Made by a program: the position numbers and the translations under genes. DNA of 64,000 nucleotides, taken from Colius striatus (Eukaryota; Chordata; Aves; Coliiformes; Coliidae). The stretch's first letter is position 1. Each line of letters opens with the position of its first letter. The stretch lies in the NCBI RefSeq assembly GCF_028858725.1, contig NC_084765.1:7829501-7893500 (forward strand), read 5' to 3'. Below the pieces are notes generated by a model that saw only the letters and a list, made by a program, of their open reading frames with translations, ran no database searches and was not told where the DNA came from. Positions 27,500-40,200 of the stretch are shown here, in pieces.

Positions 27500-28220
27500 A
27501 TCTTCCTGGTATCACACCAGGCGCACACGGGCACAAGCACATCTGCAATGCCTGACTCTACACGTGTCTGGCTGCTCCTATCTCTGCCGCACAGCCGAGC
27601 GCTGAGGCGTCCTGCCCGCTGCCGCCCGCCACACTGCCGGACACAACTCGCGTGTTGGCTGCCGACGAGCCACCTGGCCACAGCGGAGGCTCCTCCGCCC
27701 CGCAGCGGAGCTCCGAGGGGAACCGAGGTGGCCGGTAGCGACAGCCGCAGCCGGCGGGGACGCCCGGCCGGCCTCCCTCAGCCGAGACCCCACCTCCGTC
27801 AGCGGCGGGGCAGCGGAAGCAGACGGTGCGCAGCTCCGGAAGCCGCTCTGCCTTTCCGCTACGGGCGACGTGCTCCGTCCGGCCACGGGAGCTTCTGGCG
27901 CCATGAGCGTCCCGGCTTTTATCGACATCACGGAGGAGGATCAGGTCAGCGACTGGAGTTCGGCGGGGAGCGGATCGCGTGGGTGTCGGAGGGAGAGCCG
28001 CGGGGGGTGGATCCGGGCGCCGGCCCTCAGGGGAAGCGGGGCCGGGCTGTGGCGGCCTGCGCGGCGGGGGAGGGGGCGGCGTCCGCCTGCCCCGCCACCC
28101 CCCGTTTTCCCCCGCGCAGGCCGCCTCGGTGAGGGCCCAGGACCGCGTATTTGCGGCTGCGGACCCCACGTAGCCGTCTGGAAACTCATTCTCGACACTG
28201 CCGGCATGGGGAGTGTGACA
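27500..28220 (+). promoter_or_regulatory. EIF3M: EIF3M CpG-island promoter
   Basis: A sharply GC- and CpG-rich block stands out from AT-rich flanks and covers the upstream region, the first coding exon and the start of intron 1. No TATA box is placed near the ATG. An ETS-type core CCGGAAG lies at 27836-27842, and a pyrimidine run CCTTTCC begins at 27851, about 50 nt before the ATG. That run could be a 5'-TOP start, as in many translation-factor mRNAs. Island edges and the transcription start are estimates by eye. Confidence 0.8.
27903..27944 (+). CDS. EIF3M: EIF3M coding exon 1
   Basis: Encodes residues 1-14 ([14 protein letters not shown]) and ends in phase 0 at CAG|GTCAGC. The context gcgccATGa has a purine at -3. 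No other in-frame ATG in the area gives an EIF3M-like start. Confidence 0.96.
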
Positions 28221-31200
28221 TTTGTGTTTGAGCTACTTCTTTGCCTTTGAATTGTAAGGTTTGCTGTTCCCAGCGTGTTTTAAGAGGCATACATGCATGC
28301 GGTTGGAAACCTACACAAAAAAAAGCATACACAACTACAAGCCCTTCAGTCCAGTTTTCTTGTCTAGTTAGTCTGAGACATTTTCAGGGTCCTGTAACAC
28401 CTAGCTGTGTCTTTCAGTGCTGTAATGAGTTGACAGAGAATTTGATGTTAATTACACGTGCCATCACAGCAGCATCCTGGCCAGAGTTCCCTTGTGCCAA
28501 AAGTTGTATGGCATTGTACAGGTTGGTGTTGGGGGGGTTGTGGTTCTGTGGCTGAAACCACAGACTGTGAAGCTAACATATAGGCCTCTTGTTCAGGGAA
28601 GGGTATTTTCTTAGTGTAGGTCAAAATCCAAACAAGGTAAGGCATTATACTGGGAACTATCTTCAACTTGTATGAAGATATCAGGTTCTACCTTCTCTAA
28701 AGTGGTTTTATATCCTTTTCTGGTGAAGAGCGATCAAATGGCTTTATTGTTTTGCCAAATGTTTTCAAAGAGAGGAAAAGATAATAATATAAGAAGCAAG
28801 CATCTTTATTACAAAAACTTTCAAGGCTTGCTCTCCTAACCAGTTGTGATACAGTCATACTATGAGAAACTCAACAGTTGTGTGATCAATGAATGGCAAA
28901 CCAGCCATAGTACATGTGACATCTTCCACCGAGTCAGTATTTGGGAGATATACCAAATGTATCTTGGAGGAGGAGGAGAGGGAGTGTTGTAGGATACAGG
29001 GTGGTAGGGAGAAGTGAGAGGATGTGTGACTTAGCAGTGGGAGCAGAACAGTGGTTGTAAAACAAAAATCTGTACGAAACTTCATTATTTGGACTCTCCT
29101 GATCACAAAACAACTGTTTTGTTCCCCATGTTATCTTTTTTTTAAGGCTGCAGAACTTCGAGCTTACCTGAAATCCAAAGGAGCAGAAATCTCTGAAGAG
29201 AATGCTGAAGGTGGACTTCATGTGGACTTGGCACAGATTATTGAAGTTTGTGATGTGTGCCTGAAAGAGGATGACAAAGGTTTGCACCTTTAAGTCTGGG
29301 TTTTACTAAACATATTGCTGTCAGTGCCTTCAAACAGTAACAGTTGTCAGAACTGGGAGGTGTGTTGCAGATCTTGCCTGTTAACATGTGCATCTTTTAT
29401 AAAACTGGAAGGGCTTATTTCCATCATTGCCATGTAAAATTTGCATGTACTCTACCCCTCCCTTTTGCAAACACCCAGCACCCTTTGAATAAGTCTTGTT
29501 ATGAGGGCATGGTGAGTTATATGTAAAACAGAGTTTCTCTTGGGAAAAAAAAGGTATGGTAAAGGTAAGACTTACTGTTAACTAATGGCTGTGGTGCTGC
29601 AGGTCAAGAAAAATTGAAGGAACAACAAAAATTAGGACTAGACATCTGTAAGTAGAAGGTTTAAGGCATAAATATTGATTATTATTGTCTGAAAACACTA
29701 GGATTTTCAGTAGTTGGTAACTCTCTTGGCATTACCTTTGTAGAGCCTTAGGAACTGCATTAATATATTCTAATCCTGCTGATAATGCTGGAGTAGCTTT
29801 AAATGATCTTGCTGTTCCTGCTGTGCTCTGTATCAATATACAGATTCTGTTTAGAACCTTTACATCTAAAAAGTCAATTGCTAATATGAATAATATGTGG
29901 TGTTTGAAATAATGTGTGGTTAATCTCAGAAGGAGCACTGAAGATCATTTTTCGTATTGCCTTTTTTAATGTAGGCAAATGAGTATGAAATAGTGGAGAA
30001 GTTTATTGCTCTGCAGTTTGATGTTCAGGTGTCATTTCAGGGAATAAATAGTATTTTCTCTATATAATGACTTTTGTTCTTATCCTTTGTGTAACCGATA
30101 TTTGGGCAGCCTGTGAAAATAAAACACAAAGCCTGCCCACTCCTGTTGGGAAAGAGGTTCCAAAGAAACACAAGGAAAAACTTCACTGTGAGGTTGAGGG
30201 AGCACTGGAACAGGCTGCCCAAATGGGATGTGGAGTCTCCTTCTCCAGAGACATTCAAACCCACATGGACGAGTTCCTGTGTGACTTACTCTAGGTGGTC
30301 CTGCTCTGGCAGGGGGGTTGAACTAGATGATCTTTTGAAGTGTCTTCCAACCCTTGGGATACTGTGGACACAATGCTTAAACCAGGAGCTGGGAAGGCTC
30401 TTGAATGTTGTTTTTGCGGGCATTTTCCTGCAAGTGGTCTGGGTATCCGTTGTGCTTCTGGTGATATGTACTTGAGCATCAGGTGTTAGTATTCTCTCTG
30501 TGGAACCATGGGGCAGTTTTCTGGATGTGCAAGAGGAAGGCACTCTTTTATAAGACCAAAACCTAAAGTTCCTCTGACTTCTCTTTTGTGTGAACAGAGA
30601 ATTCAGAGCAAGTATGATATCAAATACCAAATTCTGTTTTGACTTCACAGTAGGGATTCTTTCTTTACCTGGAGATGTGCTGCTGACAGACCACATGAAC
30701 CAAATCTCTGGTATATTCTGATGAATATCCAGATTGGTTATCTTGGCATTTTCTCTCTTTTACAGTGCTTGACAATGCAAAATAATCACTCATAGCAGAA
30801 GTAACTCTCCAGTCCCAAACAGCTACTGATGATTGCTGCTTGCAGTTTTAAACAGCTGCATGTTTTGTTTTGTGCAGATGTCGAGAGTGTGATGAACAGT
30901 GTAGTCTCTTTGCTTCTTATCCTGGAACCTGAAAAACAAGAAGCACTGATTGAAAACCTGTGTGAGAAGTTAGTAAAATTTCGGGAAGGAGAGCGCCCGT
31001 CTCTTAGATTGCAGCTGTAAGTATTGTACAGGGGAAAGTGTTGTAAAGTAATCCTTTACAAAATAATCTTTCCTCTAAAGTGGAAGGATTATCTTCTATG
31101 TTTTAAATCAAAGTGTGGGGTGTCTGTCAAGATATATCTCTCTGTTGCAGGAAGCACTCTTATTTTTTAATCTTCTTTTTCCCTATCATAAAATAGAGGT

Positions 31201-34200
31201 ACCAATGTACTTTCTTTGCTTGGGTATTACAGAATTAAAATGCATAGTTTTCAGCTTCTTTGCTGAAAACAATTACCAGACTAGAAGATGTAAGATGCCC
31301 CCAAGTGCTCTCTGTGCACCAGCACATGTGTTAATAGAAACATTTATGTGCACGCCAGTACTGTTTTTTGAAACCTGTTAAACTCAGTTGTTCGCTGTTT
31401 GTGGTTTAGACTGAGCAATCTCTTCCATGGTATGGATAAGAACACTCCTGTGAGATACACAGTCTACTGCAGCCTTCTTAAAGTGGCTTCATCATGTGGT
31501 GCCATCCAGTACATTCCAACTGAACTAGATCAGGTAATTCATGTGGTACTTCAAGTTATGGCCTTTGTTATTAACCATGTGGCATATCACTATTAGTCAA
31601 GAGTTGATACAGACCATATCTGTTATAAATTGCCAGAGCCTAGTGTAATAAGAAATGTAGAAGACGGGATTTCTTATATTTAAGCATCTGTCTACAGAAT
31701 CTAAATCAAGTTGCAGTTTATTTTTTGTTTCTGATGCTGAATGTAGTTAAATGTGTATGATTCCTGTGATAGTAATGAAAGTGAGAAGCTTTGATCATCA
31801 GTGAGGCATCAAGCTCCTGTCCCTTGCTCTGTAATCAGAGTGTATTAGACTCACTCATCCTTATTTAGGAAGTAATATAGAGAGCATAGACATCGGACTT
31901 CTCACAAGAAGGCTTCCACATTCTGCATGTGGAGCCTGAGAGTCACAGGAGCCGAAGGAGAAATTGCTGTGCAAGATCTTGTCAATCCTTTTCTGCTTGA
32001 GAGAAGATGAGAAATATTCAGTTTTATTTTAGTCTTTTCCCCAGTTCTTTTCTCACTTGTATTCTGCCTAGGTCCGAAAATGGATTTCTGACTGGAATCT
32101 TGGCACAGAGAAAAAGCATACTCTTCTGAGACTGCTGTATGATGTCCTAGTAGACTGCAAAAAAAGGTATAAAAGATAAGTAATATGTACTAAGTAACTG
32201 TATTTTACCATTTTATGATTCTATGAATTTTAAGTGATATATAGGAAAAAGTATTTCTTACAGCATTTTAAAAATGGATTTGTACTGACTGAATCCAAAC
32301 ATGCCTGGGGTCTTTTCTTTTTATGTAAATTTTAAGCACTCTTATATAACTAGTATTTCCAAGATCATGACAGACAGTTAGTAGTGAATTCCCTGCAAGC
32401 CACAGACTCCCAAAATGAGACTATTCTTTCTATGAATACTAATCTTTGAGCATTGTAGCATTGTGCCAAATTTATTATTTAGTTGCACTTTTGACATTGT
32501 AGTGCATGGTAGTGCTATCTCTTAATGATGTTGGGAGGCTTATCCATCACAGTTAACAGAATCAGTCTTTTTATGTAAACATTACCTTTAGGACATAGCT
32601 TTTCACTAGTCATGGAAATTAATGTCCACAGAGTACCTGCTTGGCCATTTAAAATTCTTATCCTGGATCATAAGAAGCATCTTTGATCCAACAAACTTGG
32701 CAGACCAGTGTCTTCTGGCATGCAAAGTAATCCTGTGTCTATCATGCTTGTAAATTAATGTAAATCTTAACTGAGAGCTGTCATCAGTTTATCTTAGAGC
32801 TGTGATACAGTGTGTTGACTGCATTGGCCAGGGCAACAGAAATGGGCTAGTATCCAGGAGTAGTTTCAGCATGTAGTTCCACAAAGTTTCAGCCTGTCTA
32901 AACTGTCCCTGCTGTGGTTTGGGATGTGTGTGTGTGTGTGGGGGAGGGTGTTGCTTCCCCTCACCCTTCCCTTCCACTTTGTTTTCTGAGTTAGTGAGGC
33001 AGCATCAGGGCCTCTGCACTGCTGACTTCACTGGTAGCAGATCTGCATTTGCATTTTCTACATTTGCATGACCTTGTACTGGTTATGGAAAGGAGTGAAT
33101 TCCTATCCTGCTGTTGGCATTTGTGCAGCTGCCTGGTGGGCTGGGCTGGGGAGGTCATCTTGCTAGGCTTCTAAAAAAGTCCGGAGCTATCATAGGAGGA
33201 GGAAAGTTTCTTCTGGCAGTAGAGTTAGCTTATTCTGGCCTAGTGAAACTGTAGCCTAGAAATGCTGTCTCAGCACAGCAGGATCACTTTTAACTAACCT
33301 CAATTTAGGGATGATTAATCCTCATGGAGTAGTTACACTGTGAGCTGCAACATTATTGTGAATTCCTATCCCTGTTGCTAACATTAAAATGGTTTTGCAT
33401 TGATAGTACTGAGTCACAGATTTCAGATGGTCACAATAATTTCAGAAATGTTGATCAGAAATCTTACACATTTTTTCAGAAATATTACACTGGTACTCTA
33501 TGATGCTCCTACTCTTTTAAACACTTCTCATCTTACTGATTTATTGAGAAGTTTTAACTAGCCTCATTCCCATACTTAATAGCTAAATTTTTTTAACTAG
33601 TCTTGTTATCAAATCTGTGGATTAAACTTCTAATTTTTGTTTCCAGTGTTACAGTAACTTTGCTACAAATACTTTTTGCTTACTAACAATTGATGATATT
33701 TTTAGGTTGGGCATCAGAAACTTTAACAAACCCTGTAATATATTACTTGTGTACTCAGTGTCCTTACCATCTGTGGCAGCAAGCTTTGCACTGAATGGAG
33801 CAATTTTTCAGAGCACTTAAGACTTCTTTCCAGAAAAGAAAACATTAAATGACCCTAGCACCTTTGACCTGATTCACTCTCCTGGATCAGTGGGCAGTGT
33901 TTGCAGTAGTATGGGAAACTCACAGCAGCATTCCAGCTTTAGTGCTCAGGAATGTTGCTCTAGCAGTAAGGAAAGATAAGTGGGAACTGAAAAGTAAGTA
34001 CTAAAAATCATACCTGTTACCATGTTGATTTATAATCAAGGGAGAAGAATACACTGTTGAAAACAATTTTCTTCTCCTTTCTTTTATGTTTCAACTTCAC
34101 TCAGTGTGGCAGAAGAGCTGGTTTTCCATAGCTAATAGGCTTTACCCCAAAGGATAAGTTGGTAGCTTATGAAAAGTAGATCCCCAGTTAGATGTGGTGT

Positions 34201-37200
34201 TCCTTATCTTGAAGTGATAAATGAAAGCTTCTTTTGTCAAGTATTTTCCAGTCACTTTCTGGTTGAAGTTTCTGATGATCAAAATCATCTTCATATCTTC
34301 AAAAAAGGCATTTTTATCTTTCCTGTGATAAAGTGAAAAAAAAAAGGTGGTAGTGGTGGCTGGCAAAGAGATGGCTGGTGTGGGTTGCTTCTGAGATCTG
34401 CACTTGGTAGCTGAACTTTGCAAGATATTAGGTACTTCATCTGCTGATTATGCTCCTTTCCATAAAGGTGCTGCAGTAGAATTTTGCAAGGTAATACAAC
34501 CTGTTTTCTTTTCCAGTTCTTGGTGGACTTTAACAGGCATGTGTGGCTTGCATCTGGCAAGAGTTGAGTTCTGCTGTGAGTCACTGCCAGGCACCAGCCT
34601 GATGCAGCTTACAGCTTCCCTCTGACATTAACCTGGCAGGATTCAGAGTGCCATTAGTCCTACTCAAATTTACATTTAAACAGGTCTGGCAAGTCTAATA
34701 CCTGTAGCAAAAAGCTCAGCATGTCAGGCATCTGCAAAATAATTGTTTCATTTAATTTTAATTCTGTTTAGTATCACGTAATGTAGAGGGATTTGATTCC
34801 AACACCTTACTAAGTCTCTGAATACCCTGTATTATTTTCTTCCTTTTATCTGCTGTCACTCTTTTAATTCTCACTGCTTTTTGTCAAGTTATGCATCCAG
34901 ACTGGCAAGTGGAGCCAACAGCACTTGTGCAAGCTGTCTTGCTAGAAAAAATGTTCACATTTTCATCTTAGGTGAGATACACATTTAGCAGTGAGCTTTG
35001 GTAAAATAGGGATGTGTATTACTGATGTAAACATCCTAATTTACAGTAGTAATCCAACACTGTAGAAAATGAATAAGATTTAAAAGCCTGCCATATTTGC
35101 CGAGGCTCACAAGAATTTAGCACAGAAAGTTTGTGAGTAATTGTCTTGTAACATTCTGATGTTTCCTAGAAATACAAGTGAAAGTGTCTACTCCTTCCCC
35201 ACGTGGAAAAAGAAAAAGCAATGTGGGTAGATTGCAAATAGTATTTGAAATTAGTTAAATGCATAGTTTTCAATTTTTGCTCCTGAGGAAAGTGGGAAGA
35301 AGAAGAAAAATTCTAGAAATCTGTAAAATGGTTCTGAAGTGTATAAGAGCAACTACTGAAAGTTTACCATAAATAGGAGTTTTGTATTGTTAGGTTGAAT
35401 AGCACATGAGCTGAGCCTTTTCGTTTGAATGTCTGTATCATATCAGTCCCATATTAAACTGGTTCTTTGTCTTCACTAAAACATCTAGTGCTGATTTCAC
35501 CAGCGCAAAACTCATAGTCTGTCACAGACTGATTCACATAAAAATGTTTCTCTCATATATAAAGCTGTCTAATTTTATTTCACTGATACAGAACTATAGT
35601 TTCTCTAGTCATCCAGTATCATGTTGCCACAAAACATAAACTGACCCCTTTGATGCCAGACTCTTTATATAAATGTTTCATTCAAGTTTAGATCCCTGAT
35701 CACAGTTCTGGAATAATGGCTGAGGCCACTGCCTCACTCAGTGTACTTCCAGATTGTGCATGATACTGTTTTGTTTTCCATGGTGTCCTAATATTTGCAC
35801 TGCACATCTATGAGAGATCTGGTAAATTCTCTAGGAGCACAAAGTGTCATCCTGTAGAGAAGTTTTCAAACAATAATATTGTGAGATTTAAAATAAATAC
35901 CCCTATAGTGTCACTGTACTATAAAAACCATTCAGACCTGTGCTGCCATATGGATTAAACCTGTATCACAGTGCTTGTTCCTCCCCCATGCAATTTATAC
36001 TGTTAACTTTAGAAATTGAAGCTTTATTCTTGCAGTTTTTTCTTTTAAGGAAAATTTTGTAGGCCCATTTGATCATGTGAGGAAATATATTATATCTGGA
36101 AATGAGCTACTTTGAAGGAAGAGGTTAGGTTTACACCAGAACTCACTGGAGTACTACTCTGGAGAGTAGTATCCAGCCATTCTCCTGTCTGCTGAGAAAG
36201 TGCTTCTTAGTAAAGCAGTTCTGCAAAGCTCCTGCTCGCATCAGTAAGCTTTGGTTGTGCTCTTGGTATTGAGTTTTGGTGGTACCCACATCCATACCCT
36301 CTCTTGTTCAAAGGAAGTGGTAAGATAGCATCAGCAAAATCTATTTGCGCTGTAAAGAATTGTCACAGCCTTCTATTTTAATAACTAACAAGAATTTAAT
36401 GAGAAATAGGAACTAGCTTTTTGTGTGTATGCACACAGCATATTCAACGTGTATTTTTCACTGACAGTTTTGTATGATGCATCAGGGGTTGCTGGCCTCA
36501 CTAGTGGCAAGAACTGTTACAGGAAAATAAAATCTTACAATGTAACACTCTCAGAGCTGGTTTGCAGTAACATTGATGAGTACTTGTTTACAAAATAATC
36601 TGGGTAGACAAGGCTGTAGGTTTACTCAGTTTTCTTGGACTGAATTCGTTTTCTACAAGCTGTCTGTCAAAGCAGTATTGTAAAGTGTTTGCTTCCCAGC
36701 AGTCTAAGCCAATCTAATTGCTGGCTGCTTAACTTCCTCAGCAAAATGAGCAGCTCTTGCTGTGAATACTTGAGCAGGGAATCTGTAAAAGAAGAAAAGG
36801 CAGCTTTTACACAGTCACTTTCATGACCATAAATATTCTTTAAGATATGCCATTTATATTTGAAATAAACTTTGCGGTGCTACTTATTCTGCAATGATTA
36901 AATCCAGATGTGCATAAGAGGAACATTCTAGTGAACCATATAAAGCTGCTCCTAGCTCAGAAAGCTTTTTCCATAACTAGCAGGTAATTTATCAATTTAA
37001 GAGAATGAAATGAAGGGTGAAGATAAACATTTTGCAGAACAAGAACTGAAAGAATACATCTAGTTAATTTGTTCTCTCCCCTAGAATTAAAATGGATCTT
37101 CTACATCTTTTTCAAGTGTAATTTAATTTGACCTATAACATCATAATGGAATTATTGAAATATTTGAGTGTCTTGCTGGAACTATTTTTTCAGCAATCCT

Positions 37201-40200
37201 GAAGTAACTTTATTTTTCTTCTATAGTGACACTGCAGCAAAAGTAATGGTGGAGCTACTGGGAAGTTACACAGAGGACAATGCTTCCCAGGCTAGAGTAG
37301 ATGCTCACAGGTAATAGCCATCTTCTGCTTTCCTTAAAAGTAGCTTTTTCTCAATTGCTAAATTATGTTGATTGTCTTACTGTTAAGACTATCGAAAGGC
37401 CTGGCAGGCAAGGGCCCTGCTGCAGCCTCTTTTCTCTAGCCTTGCTGCCTAGATTAAGAGTTCATCTGTGCAAGTGGGTGTGGTTGTTTCTAGCCAGAGT
37501 CAAGTTTACTCCATTGTACAAGAGCACGAGTGTGTTTCTGCTCACTGCTGGGAGAGAGATCAGCCTTGGGGAAGGACTTCTGTTACATCAACCGCACAGT
37601 CAAAATTTCAGTTGGCATCCTTTACTTCAGGTTTTCACTTATTGCTTGTTTGGGTTTCTGACTGTTCATTTCATATAGCACTTTGGTTGAAAATAAATTT
37701 TTACTTTCTTTTCCATGTGCAAGTACTAAGGATGTAAACTGCACAGAGATAAACTTACTTTTGGACAAGCTGGGAGAAAATTGATTCTTAACAGTGTCTT
37801 TTCCCCACTGGCCAAAATGAGTACAAGCTTGTATTTTGATATCCTACCTATCACGATTTTTCTTTGGAGTTACACTTTGAATAAGTTGTGTAATTCTGCC
37901 AGGTGTGTATGACCAATAGTTCTCAGTGGAGTTGTTTATATTTAAGCATGGAGGAAAACCAGGATGACTCATTTTGAAAATTAAAAGTGTCAGTGCATCA
38001 ATGAAAAGTCCATTGACTCCCCTACAGCAGTCGAAGGCTTCTTCCACCGGAGGAACACGTCTGTCTGGGGTTTCGCAGCCTGCTGCATCTCTGCAGACCT
38101 TGGGCTGTCCTGGGTGGGTGCTGGCTTGGCAGGACCACAGGCTAGGCCGGCACAGGCAGTGGTGCACTAAATCTTCTAATGTGCCGCTGAACAAAAGCTT
38201 TCATCTAGAGATCTAGAAACACTTCAGGCCTGTTTATAGTCTGGAGCTGCAACTGATAAATCATAGGCCTTGTAGTGTTTGGGGTTGGGGTTTTCTCCAT
38301 TTTGTGTCACATATTCAAGTGTAATTAATCTTCCTAAACAACTTACTCTATGCAATTTTAGGAGGATGGTAAAGATACCTCCAGGAATGAAGGCAGGGCT
38401 GCTAATAAATGCATGGATGGAAACAGTAGGGTGATCTGTAGTCTTATCACCTGGCAAATTTCATTCTTTGCATCTATAAAATGAAGGTTAAAGTTGTAAT
38501 GTGATATGTCTTACCTTTAGGAACAGTTGAAAACCCATGGGTGTTTTCCTAGACAGTAAGAAACAACAAATTTAATTGCACTTACTTATAAAAATGTGTA
38601 TTGCTGTAAAAATAAGCATTTTCCTTTTCTAATTAGATGTATTGTACGAGCATTGAAGGACCCAAATACCTTTCTCTTTGATCATCTTCTAGCCTTAAAA
38701 CCAGTTAAATTTTTGGAAGGAGAACTTATTCATGATGTAAGTAACTTTGTTTTTAGCTGGATGGTTTGGTATCTGTTGAGTGCCTAGTTTTATTAGTGTC
38801 TTCTGACATTCATTAGATTAGTTATCTATGTCAGTAGTATTGAGCTACAATGTACTATTTCTTTTAATGCTTTTAGAATGAAAAAAAAAAAATCAAGATA
38901 TTATATGTGAAATGTTTCTTTTTAGAAGTTTCAGAACTCTCACATGAGTTCTGTAGCACAACTACCTTTCATGTCTGAGGAAAGGAAGCAAGCTCAGCAC
39001 AGATTACCCTCAGCTATTGACAGAAGACAGAACTTTTAATGCTTTATTTTTCTGTTCAATACCAATGGTTTATATCTATCTGTGCAGTTCGCAGGGAGAG
39101 AAACAATATTTAAACCATTCTTATATTTGTTTTCCATCTTCTAGCTTTTGACAATTTTTGTAAGTGCTAAACTAGCATCCTATGTCAAGTTTTATCAGAA
39201 CAACAAAGACTTCATTGACTCCCTGGGTAAGTTTTCAGATCATTACATTTGTGACCGTTGATGTGGCTTAAGATACAGAAGCTGCAACATGCATCAGTTT
39301 GAACCCATATATTTTAGCCAAGGAAATGTAACAGATATTTTTAAGAAGGGATTAGAGCTTGTAGACTCAAACCTCTACTAGATCATAAATGAATTGTGAT
39401 TTGTTCTACTAGGACAAGCTGGTTTGTTGGTTTGAAGGAGAATAGTGTTTTCTCCACTTCTTTTCTCTTAAACTGTTTGGGAGGGAAGTAAGTCATTGCT
39501 ACTCCAGGCTAGGCCAGAAATCCCAACTTTATTGAGTAAGCCAGCAGCTTGTATATATCTGTTACAAATTTTTAAATGATTTATAACTTCATAACAGCAA
39601 ATACTTTTCCACAATAGTAAGATAAAACATGCAAATAGTGTGTGTGTCTGTCTGCGTGTGCTGATGCATTAGACCTAGCAAGCCACAGTCTGTCCCACTT
39701 AATTTGTTTCATCACATGAAGCAATGTGATGGAATGTTAATGTCAGCACCCTCTTTATTTACACACTGTGGAAAAAAGGAGTAGTAATTAACACTTTGAC
39801 ACTCCCCCGTTGATGTGTAATTGACTGTTTCAAAGGAGCACTGGTTCATAAGCTATTGCATGCATTAAAATTACGTTTTTTATATTCCAGCTTTTTAGGA
39901 CAGGGGTCAGTGACAATGCAGAAATTGCTCAATGATGCAGATTTTTTTATTACTGCATTAAGGTTTTGACATATTGGTAATGAATAAATGTTTCCATAAA
40001 GACCAGGGTTGGGTTTTTTTTTTTTATAACTTTGATTTTGAAATGACACTTGAGCACCAGCTGAATGTATTTAAGGAAAGGCATAGTTTTGCTAAAACAG
40101 AGTTTAGTGCACCCTTTCAACACACCTGTTATTTTGTTTAATGGAGTATGGTATAATTCTGAGAATAATTACCATCAAAGCTTTAAAATGCTGGTACTTC

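Noticed and set aside
27494-28250. Several long open frames (up to 212 codons) on both strands of the CpG island
   Set aside because: GC-rich DNA lacks stop codons by composition. The frames overlap each other and the real EIF3M exon 1, and their Arg/Pro/Gly/Ala-rich translations match nothing.
30113-30475. 120-codon plus-strand ORF in EIF3M intron 2
   Set aside because: Its recognisable part (REHWNRLP...) is the decayed CR1 ORF2 end, not a cellular gene.
31015-31020. Premature stop in EIF3M after LRLQL
   Set aside because: The TAA is part of the GTAAGT splice donor; the spliced frame continues.
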